A DNA stretch of 64,000 nt, taken from assembly GCA_030833445.1 (NCBI GenBank), contig JAURHD010000001.1, forward strand, positions 124,001 to 188,000, in the 5' to 3' direction. A program made the position numbers and the translations under genes. The notes beneath the pieces were generated by a model. The model saw only the letters and a list, made by a program, of their open reading frames with translations, did no database searches and was not told where the DNA came from. Numbering within the stretch: the stretch's first letter is position 1; every line of letters starts with the position of its first letter. Shown piece by piece: positions 19,616 through 28,446 of this stretch. Origin of the DNA: Cephaloticoccus sp. GTDB taxonomy: Bacteria > Verrucomicrobiota > Verrucomicrobiia > Opitutales > Opitutaceae.

Positions 19616-20794
19616 ATGATCTCCCGTTTTATTCCGGTGCCGTTGCGCCGCCTGCTAAAAATCAAAGTGACCACCCGCCCGCCCGCCTACCTGCTGATCG
19701 ATCAGCAATCCCAACTCGAACCCCTGCTCAAGGCGCTCGATAAGGTCGACGAGGTCGCCCTCGATACCGAGGCGGACAACATGTTTCACTACAAGACCCG
19801 CGTCTGCCTGCTGCAGTTTCTCGTCGGCAAGGACGTCTTCATGGTCGACGTGTTGGCGCCGCTCAAACTCGACGGTCTTTGGTCGCGGCTGGCCAAAAAG
19901 GACCTGCTGATGCACGGCAGCGACTTCGACATCCGCCTGCTGCACGATTTCTGTGAATTCCGGCCCAAAAGCATCTTCGATACGATGCTCGCCGCCCAGC
20001 TGCTCAACCGACCCCGGGTGGGCCTCGCGTCTTTGCTGGAAGACCACTTTGGGGTAAAGCTGTCCAAGGAATCACAGAAGGCCAACTGGTCGAAACGGCC
20101 GCTCACGCAGAAGATGCTGGACTATGCCGCCCTCGACGTCTGGCACCTGCCCGCCCTGCGCGACATTCTCACCAAGGAGCTCAAGCGGCTCAACCGCCTG
20201 GGTTGGCTGGAACAACAGTGCGAAGCTCAGATCGAGTCGGGCCTGACCGGTTTCGCCCCTCGTGATGAAAATGCTTGGCGCATCGGTCACAGCGAGCGCC
20301 TGCGCGGTGCGGGTCTCAGTGTCCTGCACGCCGTCTGGCATTGGCGCGAACAAACCGCCGAACGCATCGACGTGCCGCCCTTCAAAGTCTGTAACAACGA
20401 CCGATTGCTCCGGCTGGCCAATGCCGCCGAAGCAGGAGAATCGCGCGAAACCATTTTGGCCAGCATCCACCTCGGCCGTCGGCATGACCGCCTGCTGCCC
20501 TCGTTGAGTGCTGCGGTGGAGGCAGGTCTCAAGCGTGATCCATCGACCCTGCCACGCCGCAGTCGCAAGCGCGATCCCAACACCGCCCCGCTGACCCAAC
20601 GCGAAGTCGAATTGCAGGATCGCATCAAGGGCGACCGCGACCGGGTCGCGCAGAAGCTTTCCCTTGAGGCCACGCTCATCGCCAATCGCACCCAATTGGC
20701 CCGCATTGCCCGGCAACCCGGTCAACTCGATGAAATCCTGCTGCCCTGGCAGGCGGATTTGTTGCGGTACGAACCCTCGCTCAAGCGGGCCTGA
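19616..20794 (+). CDS. rnd: ribonuclease D
   Basis: DEVALDTEADNMFHYKTRVCLLQF, LMHGSDFDIRLLH, DYAALDVWHLPALRDIL; HRDC-like C-terminus. Confidence 0.88.
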   Translation: MISRFIPVPLRRLLKIKVTTRPPAYLLIDQQSQLEPLLKALDKVDEVALDTEADNMFHYKTRVCLLQFLVGKDVFMVDVLAPLKLDGLWSRLAKKDLLMHGSDFDIRLLHDFCEFRPKSIFDTMLAAQLLNRPRVGLASLLEDHFGVKLSKESQKANWSKRPLTQKMLDYAALDVWHLPALRDILTKELKRLNRLGWLEQQCEAQIESGLTGFAPRDENAWRIGHSERLRGAGLSVLHAVWHWREQTAERIDVPPFKVCNNDRLLRLANAAEAGESRETILASIHLGRRHDRLLPSLSAAVEAGLKRDPSTLPRRSRKRDPNTAPLTQREVELQDRIKGDRDRVAQKLSLEATLIANRTQLARIARQPGQLDEILLPWQADLLRYEPSLKRA

Positions 20795-20809
20795 TCCGAG
20801 AGCCCGCCC

Positions 20810-22444
20810 ATGCCGGACTCCGCCAACATCGCGCGCCACCTGCCGCTCATGGCGGCCCGCCAACCGGACCAGCCGGCCCTGAAAATTCCGCGCGGTCGCA
20901 CCGCCGATGGTCGCATCGATTATCTGGCGCTTACGTTTGCCGAACTCGATGCCGAGGTGGACGCGTGGTGTGCGCGGCTGACCGCCAATGGACTGCGCCG
21001 CGGCGACCGCACTTTGGTCATGGTCAAGCAGGGGCTGCCCTTGATCGCGAGTGTCTTCGCATTGTTCAAGCTCGGCGCCGTGCCCGTCGTGATCGATCCG
21101 GGCATGGGTCTGAAGAATTTCCTCCGTTGCGTGGTCCGCTCGCGACCCCGAGCGATTGTCGGCATACCACTCGCGCAGGTGATCAGCCGGCTTTTCTTCC
21201 GCACCTTTGCCACCCTGCACGTGCGCATAGTCGCCCAAGGGTCCCTGACGGCGCGCTTAACCAAGCCGGAATTCTCCGTATCCAAAACCACCATTGTGCA
21301 CAGCGAGGCCACCGAACTCGCGGCGATTCTGTTTACCTCGGGTTCCACCGGAGCCCCAAAAGGAGTATGTTACGAACACGGGATGTTCGAAGCGCAGGTG
21401 CGCCTGATCCGTGAGCACTATGCCATCCAACCCGGTGAAGTGGACCTGCCGATGTTGCCGATTTTCGCCCTGTTCAATCCGGCCCTCGGCATGACGACGG
21501 TCGTGCCGGAAATCGATCCGCGCCGGCCCGCGGCAGTAGACCCCGCCAAAATCGTGCAGGCCATTCAGCAGGAAGGCGTCACCAACTCGTTCGGGTCACC
21601 CACGCTGTGGCGGAAGATCCAGGCGCATTGCCTGCAAAATAATATCAGCCTGCCGAGCATGAAGCGCGTGCTCTGCGCTGGGGCCCCGGTCCCGGCCGCC
21701 CTGTGGTCGGAGCCCCAACGCTGGTTGACCCATGGCGAATTGCACAGTCCCTATGGCGCCACCGAATCGCTGCCGGTGAGTTCGGTTTCCGCACCTGAAA
21801 TTGACCCCACTGCGGTGCGCGGCGCCTGTGTCGGCCAACCATTACCCGGCATCGATGTGAAAATCATCGCGATCAACGATGGCCCGATCGCCACCCTGGC
21901 CGACGCAACCGAAGTTCCCGTGGGCGCGACGGGAGAAATCATCGTGCGCGGCCCGGTCGTCACGAAAAACTACGATGCGCTGTCCGAGGCCACCGCAGCC
22001 GCAAAAATTCAGGATGGCGAGACGCTTTGGCATCGCATGGGTGATTGCGGGTATCTCGATGCGGCAGGACGGTTGTGGTTCTGTGGCCGCAAGGTCGAGC
22101 GGGTGGAAACCACGGCCGGAACGCTCTTCACCGAACCCGTTGAACAAGTCTTTCGCTCCTATCCATTGGTTACCCGGTGCGCCTTGATCGGGCTCGGCAT
22201 TCCGGGTCAACAAATCCCCGCGCTCGTGGTGCAGCCCGTCGCAAGCAAGGATCTTGATCGGGCCGCCTTGGCCCACGAGCTCCGCCGACTCGCGCTGGCC
22301 CATCCGCATACTAAAGGGATCGAACAGATATTTTTTCATCCGGACTTTCCCGTCGATGTGCGGCACAACGCCAAGATCCACCGATTGAAACTCACGCGAT
22401 GGGCCGCCACGGCTCGCTCGCTCAAGCCCAAGGTTTATACATGA
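20810..22444 (+). CDS. AMP-dependent synthetase, OleC-like (olefin beta-lactone synthetase family)
   Basis: ILFTSGSTGAPKGVCYEHGMFEAQVRLI; VVIDPGMGLKNFLRCV motif typical of OleC-type fatty acid CoA ligase-like proteins; ATGA overlap with an OleD-like gene. Confidence 0.8.
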   Translation: MPDSANIARHLPLMAARQPDQPALKIPRGRTADGRIDYLALTFAELDAEVDAWCARLTANGLRRGDRTLVMVKQGLPLIASVFALFKLGAVPVVIDPGMGLKNFLRCVVRSRPRAIVGIPLAQVISRLFFRTFATLHVRIVAQGSLTARLTKPEFSVSKTTIVHSEATELAAILFTSGSTGAPKGVCYEHGMFEAQVRLIREHYAIQPGEVDLPMLPIFALFNPALGMTTVVPEIDPRRPAAVDPAKIVQAIQQEGVTNSFGSPTLWRKIQAHCLQNNISLPSMKRVLCAGAPVPAALWSEPQRWLTHGELHSPYGATESLPVSSVSAPEIDPTAVRGACVGQPLPGIDVKIIAINDGPIATLADATEVPVGATGEIIVRGPVVTKNYDALSEATAAAKIQDGETLWHRMGDCGYLDAAGRLWFCGRKVERVETTAGTLFTEPVEQVFRSYPLVTRCALIGLGIPGQQIPALVVQPVASKDLDRAALAHELRRLALAHPHTKGIEQIFFHPDFPVDVRHNAKIHRLKLTRWAATARSLKPKVYT

Positions 22445-23448
22445 GCACGCTTGTGACCGGCGGCACGGGTTTTCTGGGCCGAAAACTTGTGGAACGTCTC
22501 CTCGCCGAAGGCCGGAGCGTAACCGTGTTGGGCCGCACCCCGGCGCCCGATCTTGAACGGCGAGGCGTTCGCTTCATTCGCACTTCCCTGGATGATGCCA
22601 CCGCCGTGACCGCCACCTGCACCGGGATGGAAACGGTTTTTCATGTCGCCGCCCGCGTCGGCGTCTGGGGCCTTTATGATGACTTTTATCGCACCAATGT
22701 GCTGGGCACGCGGGCTATTCTCGAAGGCTGCCGGCAACACGGTGTGAAGTATCTCGTCCACACCAGCACGCCGAGTGTCGTCTACAACGGCCACGATCAT
22801 GCCGGCAGCGACGAATCCCTGCCGCTCACCACCGATTGTCCCAGCCCTTACCCGTTGACCAAGGCCATCGCCGAGCGCGAGGTGCTGGCCGCCAACGGCG
22901 AATCGCTGCGCACCGTGGCTCTGCGGCCTCACTTGATCTGGGGAGTGGGGGATCCGCATCTCGTGCCGCGGGTGCTGGCCCGAGCCAAGGCCGGCCGATT
23001 GCGGATTGTCGGTAACGGGAAAAATCGCGTCGACATGGTGCACGTGGCCAACGCGGTCGATGCGCACCTGCTGGCCGAACTGGCCCTGAAACGCCGCACG
23101 GCAGCAGCAGCCGGTCACGCCTACTTCATCACGAATGACGAGCCGGTCGTCTTGTGGAATTGGATCAATGGTTTGCTGACGGCCCTCGGCGAACCCCCGG
23201 TCACAAAAAGTATTTCACTCGGCGCCGCCACCGCCCTCGGCGCCGGTTGCGAAGGCCTTTGGAAAACCCTGCGGCTAAACGGCGAGCCGCCGATGACCCG
23301 CTTCATCGCCAAGGAACTCGCCACGGACCACTGGTTTAATCTCGCCGCGGCCAAGCGCGATCTCGGCTACACCCCGCGTATCAGCATGGCCCAAGGCACC
23401 GCCGAACTCGTGACTTCTTACCAATCATCATCCCGGACCAATACGTGA
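22441..23448 (+). CDS. NAD-dependent epimerase/3-beta-HSD family, OleD-like (2-alkyl-3-oxoalkanoate reductase)
   Basis: TGGTGFLGRKLVERLL, VFHVAARVGVWGLYDDFYRTNVLGTRA, TSTPSVVYNGHDHAGSDESLP, ALRPHLIWGVGDPHLVPR. Confidence 0.8.
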   Translation: MSTLVTGGTGFLGRKLVERLLAEGRSVTVLGRTPAPDLERRGVRFIRTSLDDATAVTATCTGMETVFHVAARVGVWGLYDDFYRTNVLGTRAILEGCRQHGVKYLVHTSTPSVVYNGHDHAGSDESLPLTTDCPSPYPLTKAIAEREVLAANGESLRTVALRPHLIWGVGDPHLVPRVLARAKAGRLRIVGNGKNRVDMVHVANAVDAHLLAELALKRRTAAAAGHAYFITNDEPVVLWNWINGLLTALGEPPVTKSISLGAATALGAGCEGLWKTLRLNGEPPMTRFIAKELATDHWFNLAAAKRDLGYTPRISMAQGTAELVTSYQSSSRTNT

Positions 23449-23987
23449 ACCCACGCCTCTACATTTCTCCCGCGCTTGCGATGGCGGGTATCGTGCTCCT
23501 CTCCAACGTGCTGGTGCAATATCCGCTGAACGCTTGGCTGACATGGGGTGCCTTTTCCTACCCCGTCGCGTATTTCATCACCGATGTGTGCAACCGCTTG
23601 TTTGGCGCGTCCCTCGCCCGGCGTATTGCGCTCATTGGATTCGCGATCGGACTGGCGAGTTCACTGATGATGGCACCCGTGCGTATTGCGCTGGCTTCCG
23701 GCACGGCCTTTCTCGTTTCACAGCTGCTCGATGTGTCCGTCTTCAATAAACTGCGGCAGGCCAGTTGGTGGAAAGCGCCTTTCCTCGGATCCTGCGTCGC
23801 CTCGGTCGTGGACACGGCCATCTTCTTCGGCCTGGCCTTTGCCGGCACTGAACTCAGCTGGCTGCACCTCGCGACCGGCGATCTCGGCGTCAAACTATTG
23901 ATGGCACTCGCGCTGCTGCCCGCCTACCGGATCTTGATCACCCAGTTGCTCACTCCGACCGCTGGCGCACCGCCTCGAAGAGGGTGA
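23445..23987 (+). CDS. VUT-family (YhhQ-like) transporter, putative queuosine precursor transporter
   Basis: LNAWLTWGAFSYPVAYFITDVCNRLFGASLARR is VUT-like; GTG start overlaps the OleD-like stop. Confidence 0.65.
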   Translation: MNPRLYISPALAMAGIVLLSNVLVQYPLNAWLTWGAFSYPVAYFITDVCNRLFGASLARRIALIGFAIGLASSLMMAPVRIALASGTAFLVSQLLDVSVFNKLRQASWWKAPFLGSCVASVVDTAIFFGLAFAGTELSWLHLATGDLGVKLLMALALLPAYRILITQLLTPTAGAPPRRG

Positions 23988-24753
23988 TAATCGTCGCCAT
24001 GGCGACATTGAGTGAATCGGCCTGACCGGCCATCGGGATGCGCACCAGCACATCGCTGTGCTTCATCCAGAATTCGCTCAGGCCATATTGTTCGCTGCCC
24101 ATGATTACCGCGAGCGGGCCGCACAGATCGGTCTGGGTGTAGATATTATCCGTGTGGGGCGTGGTCGCGGCGGTGCGAATGCCTTTCGCCTTGAGCCATG
24201 CGTGCACCTGCTGGCTTTCTGACACCACGAGCGGCACGGAAAATAACACGCCGGTCGAGGCGCGCACCACATTGGGATTAAAGATGTCGGTGACCGGGTC
24301 ACACACGATCACGCCGTCACAACCCGCGGCATCGGCACTGCGCAATATCGTGCCGAGGTTGCCCGGTTTCTCGATCGCCTCCACTACCAGCAAAAAGGGA
24401 GATGCGCCCAAACTCAGGTCATCCAAAGAACGCTGCCATTGCGGAGCCACCGCCAACAGGCCATCCGGGCGCTCGCGGTAGGCGACCTTGGCAAAGGCCT
24501 CCTTGGACAACTCGATCAGCAAGGCCCCGGCCGCTTCCGCTTCGGCGATCAACGCCGGCTCGTTTTCGCCCAAATACCAGTCGGGGCAGAAATAGAGCTC
24601 CTGCAAAGCCACCTTTTTCTCGAGGGCGCGGCAGATCTGCCGGTAACCTTCAACCATGAACACCCCGGCTTCGTCGCGCGGTCGACGGTCGCGCAGCTTC
24701 ACGAGCTGTTTCACGCGGGGATTCTGCAAACTGGTGATCTTTTCAACGGCCAT
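23950..24753 (-). CDS. TrmH/SpoU-family RNA 2'-O-methyltransferase
   Basis: ITSLQNPRVKQLVKLRDRRPRDEAGVFMVEGYRQI; EAIEKPGNLGTILRSADAAG; GSEQYGLSEFW; SLNVAMAT. Confidence 0.9.
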   Translation of the reverse strand: MAVEKITSLQNPRVKQLVKLRDRRPRDEAGVFMVEGYRQICRALEKKVALQELYFCPDWYLGENEPALIAEAEAAGALLIELSKEAFAKVAYRERPDGLLAVAPQWQRSLDDLSLGASPFLLVVEAIEKPGNLGTILRSADAAGCDGVIVCDPVTDIFNPNVVRASTGVLFSVPLVVSESQQVHAWLKAKGIRTAATTPHTDNIYTQTDLCGPLAVIMGSEQYGLSEFWMKHSDVLVRIPMAGQADSLNVAMATIITLFEAVRQRSE

Positions 24754-24765
24754 CCGCGCTATTTC

Positions 24766-24862
24766 TAGCCACGGAGGCACGGAGCGCACGGAGAATCTGC
24801 ACCGACTTTCAGCTTTCGCTTGGTGGCGTTTCCCTGTGTTCTCCATGCTTTCGTGGCTAAAA
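24766..24862. repeat. dispersed intergenic palindromic repeat, family 1 copy B
   Basis: TAGCCACGGAGGCACGGAGCGCACGGAG ... CTGTGTTCTCCATGCTTTCGTGGCTAAA; perfect terminal inverted repeat TAGCCACG/CGTGGCTA. Confidence 0.75.
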
Positions 24863-26154
24863 AGAAACCCAACGACCATCCGTTTCCTTATCATCACGAG
24901 TTGGAACTCGTGATCTCGACCCTGACCAACCGCGGGGTGGGGCTGGGACGGGTCATGTTGCCGACAAGCGAAGTCTCTCCATTAAAGACAGAGCCCGGCC
25001 AGGATGGGCCTGCCCTCCGTAGCTCCGCCGAGCGGAGCGAAGGATGGGTGGTGATGGTCCCGTTCACCCTGCCGGGAGAACGCGTGCGGGCCCGGGTGTT
25101 TCGGAATCACAAAAATTACTCTGAAGCGGATCCGGTGGAAATCCTGGAGCCTTCACCGCACCGCGTCGGACCGCGCTGTCCGTTGTTTGGCAACTGCGGT
25201 GGCTGCCAATATCAGCATCTCGCCTATGCCGAACAACTGGTCTGGAAGCGGCAGCAGGTGGAAGAACTTTTATTGCACATGGCGGGGGTGGCCTTTCCGG
25301 TCGCGCCGGTCATCGGCTCACCCGAGGAATTCGGTTACCGCTCGAAGATCACGCCGCACTTCAATCCGCCCCGGGCCGATGGTTCGATGCCGATTGGTTT
25401 TCTACGACAGGGCACGCGCTTCGATATCATCGATGTGCCGCATTGCGATATCGCCACCGGCGCGATCAACGAGCGCCTGACCGCCGCGCGCGCCGAGGTG
25501 CTGGGTCAACGCAACACCTACAAACGCGGCTCAACCATTCTGCTGCGTGATGCCAATGGCGTGGTCGCCACCGAATTCGACGCCGTCATCACTGAGACGG
25601 TCGGTGATCTGAAACTGCGTTTTCTCGCCCGCGATTTTTTCCAGAACAACCCGTTTATTCTGCCCGCCTTCACCACGTATGTGCGCGAACAGGCCGCGGG
25701 CAGCGGAGCCCGGTTTCTGGTCGACGCGTATTGCGGCAGTGGACTGTTCGCCCTCAGTGCGGCCCCGGCCTTCGAACGTGTGGCCGGCGTGGAAATCAGC
25801 GAGTCCTCCATCGTATTCGCCAAGCAAAACGCCACGGCCAACGGCATCACCAACGCCACCTTCATGGCGAGTGACGCGGCCCAGATTTTCGCCGGACTCG
25901 ATTTTCCCGCCGCCGATACCGCCGTGATCATCGATCCCCCGCGGAAGGGCTGCGACGAGGCCTTCATCCAGCAACTCGTCCATTATGGTCCTCGCACGGT
26001 GGTCTATGTTTCCTGCGATCCCGCCACCCAGATGCGAGACCTCCAGGGATTCTTTGCCGCGGGTTATAGTCTGAGCGCGGTGCAGCCCTTTGATCTCTTT
26101 CCGCAAACCCGCCACCTCGAGTGTGTCTGCACGCTCGTAAAATCATCAAGCTGA
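24853..26154 (+). CDS. 23S rRNA (uracil-5-)-methyltransferase family (RumA/RlmCD-like, TRAM domain)
   Basis: TRAM domain TLPGERVRARVFRNHKNYSEADPVEILEPSPHRVGPRCPLFGNCGGCQYQHL; DAYCGSGLFAL; IDPPRKGCDEAFI; YVSCDPATQMRDL. Likely GTG start at 24853 (MAKKKPNDHPF). Confidence 0.88.
   Translation: MAKKKPNDHPFPYHHELELVISTLTNRGVGLGRVMLPTSEVSPLKTEPGQDGPALRSSAERSEGWVVMVPFTLPGERVRARVFRNHKNYSEADPVEILEPSPHRVGPRCPLFGNCGGCQYQHLAYAEQLVWKRQQVEELLLHMAGVAFPVAPVIGSPEEFGYRSKITPHFNPPRADGSMPIGFLRQGTRFDIIDVPHCDIATGAINERLTAARAEVLGQRNTYKRGSTILLRDANGVVATEFDAVITETVGDLKLRFLARDFFQNNPFILPAFTTYVREQAAGSGARFLVDAYCGSGLFALSAAPAFERVAGVEISESSIVFAKQNATANGITNATFMASDAAQIFAGLDFPAADTAVIIDPPRKGCDEAFIQQLVHYGPRTVVYVSCDPATQMRDLQGFFAAGYSLSAVQPFDLFPQTRHLECVCTLVKSSS
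25013..25048. repeat. REP-like palindrome inserted in frame in an RNA methyltransferase gene
   Basis: CCCTCCGTA-GCTCCGC-CGA-GCGGAGC-GAAGGATGGG: perfect 7-bp stem, 3-nt loop, imperfect outer stem; AGGATGGG also at 25001-25008. Confidence 0.6.
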
Positions 26155-26229
26155 ACCGCGCCGGCCCCCTGTCGCGCAGGATTGCCAGTCCCCTGAAATT
26201 CGGCACGGTTTCGAGTTAACATTCCCCAC

Positions 26230-28443
26230 ATGGCCTCCACCTCCACTTCCCACACCTGGACGTTTTTTCGCACCGGCGGTATCGACCAAGTCGCCCTCAA
26301 TCGTGGCGCAGATCTGCTCCACCTCGACCAACTGGATCAAAAGCTTTGGGTGGCCCTGAGCTGTCCGGTCAAGGGGCTCAACCTCGACGAAAAAACCCTC
26401 GCGCTCATTGATGCCGATGGCGACGGCCGCATCCGGGTGCCTGAGTTACTGGCGGCGGTGAAGTGGGCTGCCGCGCGGGTGAACAACCCGGGCGACCTGC
26501 TACTGGGCAAGGACAGCCTGGCGCTCGATGCCATCAATACCTGCACCCCGGAAGGAGCCATCCTCCAAGCTTCCGCCCGCCAGATTCTTCGTAGTTTGAA
26601 CAAGGAAGCCGACGGCGCGCTCACCACCGCCGACGCCGCCAACACCGCGGCCATTTTTTCTGCCAGCGTGCTCAACGGTTCGGGGATCATCACCCCGGAA
26701 GCCACCGAGGCGCCCGAGCTGCAAACCCTGATCAAGGATATCATCACCTGCAGTGGCGGCGCGGAGGCTCGTTCGGGAGCCATCGGAGTGACGGAAGGGC
26801 AAATCCACACCTTCTTCGCCGACCTCGGCGCTTACACCACGTGGGTGGAACAAAGCGGCACCAAGGACATTGCCGTGCTCGGCGATGCTACCGCGGCCGC
26901 CTGCAGTGCGATCAAGGCCGTGCGCGCCAAGGTAGAAGACTATTTCGCCCGCTGCCGCATGGCCGCGTTTGATCAACGCGCCATTGCCGCGCTCAACCGC
27001 AGTGAATCCGAATACCTCGCGATCGCGGCCAAGGATCTGAAGCTTTCGGCCGAGGAAGTTGCGGAGTTTCCGCTGGCCCGCATCGAATCCAGCCAACTGT
27101 TGCCGCTGCTCGAAGGCGTCAATCCTGCTTGGACCAAGGCGCTTGAGACGTTGCACAAGACGGCCGTCACGCCGATCCTCGGGGCGGAAAAAACTTCCAT
27201 CAGCGCGGCCGAGTGGACCACGCTCAACGCCAAGTTTGCCGCCTACGAAACTTGGTTGGGCGGCAAGGCGGGTTCCGCGGTGGAGACCCTCGGACTGCCC
27301 CGCGCCAAGGAAATCCTCAACGGCAAAGGCCGGGAAGCGCTGGATGCGCTCGTCGCCAAGGACAAGTCGCTCGAGCCGGAATTCAAGGCCATCAGTGATG
27401 TGGAACGACTGGCGCGCTATCACCGCGATCTGCGCGACCTGCTGCACAACTTCGTCAACTTCGCCGATTTCTATTCCCGCGACCGCCACGCCGTGTTCCA
27501 AGCCGGCACGCTGTTTCTGGACAGCCGTTCCTGTGATCTCTGTGTGCAGGTGGATAGTCCCGCAGCCCACGCGACTCTCGCGGCGATGAGCAAAGCCTAC
27601 ATCGCGTATGTCGAATGCGCCCGGCAGGGCAGCCCGAAGATCAATATCGCCGCGTGCTTCACCCAAGGTGACAGCGATTACTTGTTCGTTGGCCGGCACG
27701 GCGTGTTCTATGACCGCAAGGGTCGCGATTGGGATGCCACCATTACCAAGCTGATCGACAGTCCGATCAGTGTGCGGCAGGCCTTCTTTTCCCCTTATAA
27801 AAAGGTCATCCGCTTCATCGAGGAGCAGGTGGCTAAGCGCGCCGCCGCCGCGGATAGCGACGCTACCAAGGCGCTCGAAGGCGCCGCGCTGAAAACCGCG
27901 GATACCGCCACAGCGGGCAAGCCGGTCGCTGCGGTCGGCAAACCCAATTTTGAAGTCGGCACCGTCGCCGCCCTCGGCGTAGGTATCGGTGCCATCGGCA
28001 CATTACTCGGTGGATTTGTCGCCGGGTTCCTCGGCCTCGGTTTCTTCATGCCGCTCGGCATCATCGGCATCGTCTTGTTGATCTCCGGCCCTTCGATGTT
28101 GATCGCTTGGCTGAAACTTCGGCAGCGCAACCTCGGCCCGATTCTCGATGCCAATGGCTGGGCCATTAATGGTCGCGTAAAAATTTCCGTGCCCTTCGGC
28201 ACTGCGCTGACCGACCAAGCGGAGTTGCCGAAAAATTCCACCCGTATTCTCGGCGATCCGTATGCCCCGAAGAAACACCCGGTGCGCACGTGGTCACTGG
28301 TAATTGTTGCGCTGGCCTTGGGTGCCTTGGCCATCCGGCTAGATCACCATCGGCGCGGACATTATTTCTGGCAGCCCACCCCGCCACCGCCCGTCGTGGT
28401 GCCGGTGGAAGTGCCGGCCAATGCCGCCGAACCGGCCAAATAA
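26230..28443 (+). CDS. uncharacterised large protein with N-terminal EF-hand-like motif and C-terminal TM segments
   Basis: 737-aa ORF; DADGDGRIRVPELLAAVKW; C-terminal hydrophobic stretches (ALGVGIGAIGTLLGGFVAGFLGLGFFMPLGIIGIVLLISG; WSLVIVALALGALAIRL). Confidence 0.75.
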   Translation: MASTSTSHTWTFFRTGGIDQVALNRGADLLHLDQLDQKLWVALSCPVKGLNLDEKTLALIDADGDGRIRVPELLAAVKWAAARVNNPGDLLLGKDSLALDAINTCTPEGAILQASARQILRSLNKEADGALTTADAANTAAIFSASVLNGSGIITPEATEAPELQTLIKDIITCSGGAEARSGAIGVTEGQIHTFFADLGAYTTWVEQSGTKDIAVLGDATAAACSAIKAVRAKVEDYFARCRMAAFDQRAIAALNRSESEYLAIAAKDLKLSAEEVAEFPLARIESSQLLPLLEGVNPAWTKALETLHKTAVTPILGAEKTSISAAEWTTLNAKFAAYETWLGGKAGSAVETLGLPRAKEILNGKGREALDALVAKDKSLEPEFKAISDVERLARYHRDLRDLLHNFVNFADFYSRDRHAVFQAGTLFLDSRSCDLCVQVDSPAAHATLAAMSKAYIAYVECARQGSPKINIAACFTQGDSDYLFVGRHGVFYDRKGRDWDATITKLIDSPISVRQAFFSPYKKVIRFIEEQVAKRAAAADSDATKALEGAALKTADTATAGKPVAAVGKPNFEVGTVAALGVGIGAIGTLLGGFVAGFLGLGFFMPLGIIGIVLLISGPSMLIAWLKLRQRNLGPILDANGWAINGRVKISVPFGTALTDQAELPKNSTRILGDPYAPKKHPVRTWSLVIVALALGALAIRLDHHRRGHYFWQPTPPPPVVVPVEVPANAAEPAK

Positions 28444-28446
28444 TCC

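Noticed and set aside
20072-21238. 388-aa minus-strand ORF
   Set aside because: Antisense across rnd and the OleC-like gene; no domain signature.
26500-27699. 399-aa minus-strand ORF
   Set aside because: Antisense to the EF-hand/TM protein; composition typical of shadow ORF.
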